A stretch of 15,351 nt of DNA. Source: an uncultured Sulfurovum sp. GTDB lineage: Bacteria > Campylobacterota > Campylobacteria > Campylobacterales > Sulfurovaceae. The stretch covers positions 1-15,351 of the forward strand of contig CACVAR010000286.1 in the NCBI GenBank assembly GCA_902727905.1, given 5' to 3'. A model generated the notes under the pieces. It was not told the origin of the DNA, did not search any database, and saw nothing but the letters and a program-made list of their open reading frames with translations. Within the stretch, counting starts at the first letter, position 1, and every line of letters starts with the position of its first letter. Made by a program: the position numbers and the translations under genes. Positions 14,390 through 15,351 of the stretch are shown here, one piece after another.

Positions 14390-15351
14390 ATGCAAGACGT
14401 AGTACAATGGCTTAAAGACCATGGTAATTTAAAAATCATAGATGAACCTTTGGATGTTGAACTAGAAATTCCTCACGTTGCCTACGTAGAAGTAAAAACT
14501 GATAACTCTCGTCCTCTTCTCTTTACAAAACCTATTAACAAAAAGAAAAATATTCAATACGACATGCCTGTTCTTATGAATATCTTTGCCAACAAAGAAT
14601 TAACAGAAAAAATCTTTGAAAAACATCCTGATGATGTTGCCCAAGGTATTGATAAACTCTTAAAAATAAAACCTCCAGAAAGCTTCATGGAAAAAATAAA
14701 AATGCTTCCAGATCTCATTGCACTCAAAAATGTTTTTCCTAAACGTTCAAAAAAACAAGGTGCATGTCAAGAAGTTATCATACCTAAAGAAGAAGTAGAT
14801 TTAGACAAGCTTCCAATTCTCAAAACATGGGAAGGAGATGCGAGTGCCTTTATTACCATGGGACAAGTTTATACTCAAAGCCTAGATGGTTCCATGCAAA
14901 ACCTTGGAATGTACCGTCTACAACAGTATGACAAAAACCATTTAGGCATGCACTGGCAAATCCATAAAGATGCTTCTCACTTCTTTGATCAGTACCAAAA
15001 AGCTGGTAAAAAAATGCCTGTAACTGTTGCTATTGGTGGCGATCCACTCTACATTTGGTGTGGACAAGCCCCAATGCCTCATGGTATGTTTGAGATGCTT
15101 CTATATGGTTTTGTACGAGGAAGAAATGCTCAGCTGGTTAAATCTATTAGCAATGATATTCAAATTCCAAAAGACGTTGACATTGTTATAGAAGGTTTTG
15201 TGGATCCAGAGAAAATGAAAATAGAAGGACCTTTTGGTGACCATACAGGTTACTATACTTTAGAGGAACCCTACCCTGTTTTAGAAGTTGAAACCATTAC
15301 CATGAAAGAAAAACCTGTTTTTCAAGCAACAGTCGTTGGGAAACCACCACT
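14390..15351 (+). CDS. ubiD: UbiD-family prenylated-FMN decarboxylase, N-terminal part
   Basis: A frame begins with ATG at 14390 (AGGAAG at 14378-14383, six bases upstream) and runs off the window after 320 codons. About half to two thirds of a UbiD protein is present. It begins MQDVVQWLKDHGNLKIIDEP. Family landmarks are LGMYRLQQYD (172-181, Arg176), GMHWQIHKDASHF (186-198), VTVAIGGDPLYIWCGQAPMP (211-230), GFVRGRNAQLVK (240-251) and EGPFGDHTGYYT (279-290, Glu279). These residues bind prenylated FMN or form the catalytic Glu-Arg network. UbiD enzymes decarboxylate aromatic or unsaturated acids. Campylobacterota make menaquinone by the futalosine route, so a role in the late naphthoate decarboxylation step (MqnL-like) is a reasonable inference; the exact substrate cannot be assigned. 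UbiX, which makes the cofactor, is not in the window. Confidence 0.92.
   Translation, partial: MQDVVQWLKDHGNLKIIDEPLDVELEIPHVAYVEVKTDNSRPLLFTKPINKKKNIQYDMPVLMNIFANKELTEKIFEKHPDDVAQGIDKLLKIKPPESFMEKIKMLPDLIALKNVFPKRSKKQGACQEVIIPKEEVDLDKLPILKTWEGDASAFITMGQVYTQSLDGSMQNLGMYRLQQYDKNHLGMHWQIHKDASHFFDQYQKAGKKMPVTVAIGGDPLYIWCGQAPMPHGMFEMLLYGFVRGRNAQLVKSISNDIQIPKDVDIVIEGFVDPEKMKIEGPFGDHTGYYTLEEPYPVLEVETITMKEKPVFQATVVGKPP

Noticed and set aside
14945..14990. UbiD carries His rather than Arg in the MRW-H-R cofactor motif of E. coli UbiD (here GMHWQIHK)
   Set aside because: The MHWQxHK form is common in many bacterial UbiD-family proteins, so it is a subfamily feature, not a damaged active site.

Overview
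The window is AT-rich, gene-dense bacterial DNA. Its gene content and order point to a Campylobacterota (Epsilonproteobacteria) chromosome, probably a free-living Sulfurovum/Sulfurimonas-type organism rather than a host-associated Campylobacter or Helicobacter. Two blocks support this from established knowledge: fabZ-lpxA-clpX-mreB-mreC, an order known in Campylobacter jejuni, and bioA / PpiD-like gene / ftsA / ftsZ, an order known in Helicobacter pylori. No mobile elements, CRISPR arrays, tRNA or rRNA genes were seen, and no gap between genes exceeds about 110 bases.

Left block (1-6382, + strand): the end of fabZ, then lpxA (TTG start), clpX, mreB, mreC, a four-helix MotA/TolQ/ExbB-type protein with a long cytoplasmic tail, a MotB-like protein with a coiled coil and an OmpA-type peptidoglycan-binding domain, and a 47-codon basic small ORF. 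Gaps are at most 21 bases and several genes overlap, so this looks like one operon for the envelope: lipid A acyl chains, a protein unfoldase, the cell-shape scaffold, and a predicted ion-driven stator anchored to peptidoglycan. The stator pair, which starts on the mreC stop codon, is the most interesting part. Its architecture resembles ZorA/ZorB of Zorya defence, but no Zorya effector gene is present.

Middle block (6371-8465): a HIT-family protein (- strand) and an unrecognised 108-residue protein (+ strand) diverge from a short promoter region. The 108-residue gene converges on bioA (- strand) with its stop codon directly abutting the bioA stop.

Right block (8576-15351, + strand): a membrane-anchored PpiD/SurA-type chaperone lacking a recognisable parvulin core, then ftsA (GTG start), ftsZ (the strongest Shine-Dalgarno site in the window), a secreted polysaccharide deacetylase only 9 bases after ftsZ, a probable lipoprotein with one c-type haem site (DUF3365-like), a hairpin, and the start of a UbiD-family decarboxylase that runs off the end. 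FtsA and FtsZ build the division ring. The chaperone and deacetylase beside them would act in the periplasm on proteins and polysaccharide, so division and envelope remodelling appear to be genetically linked here.
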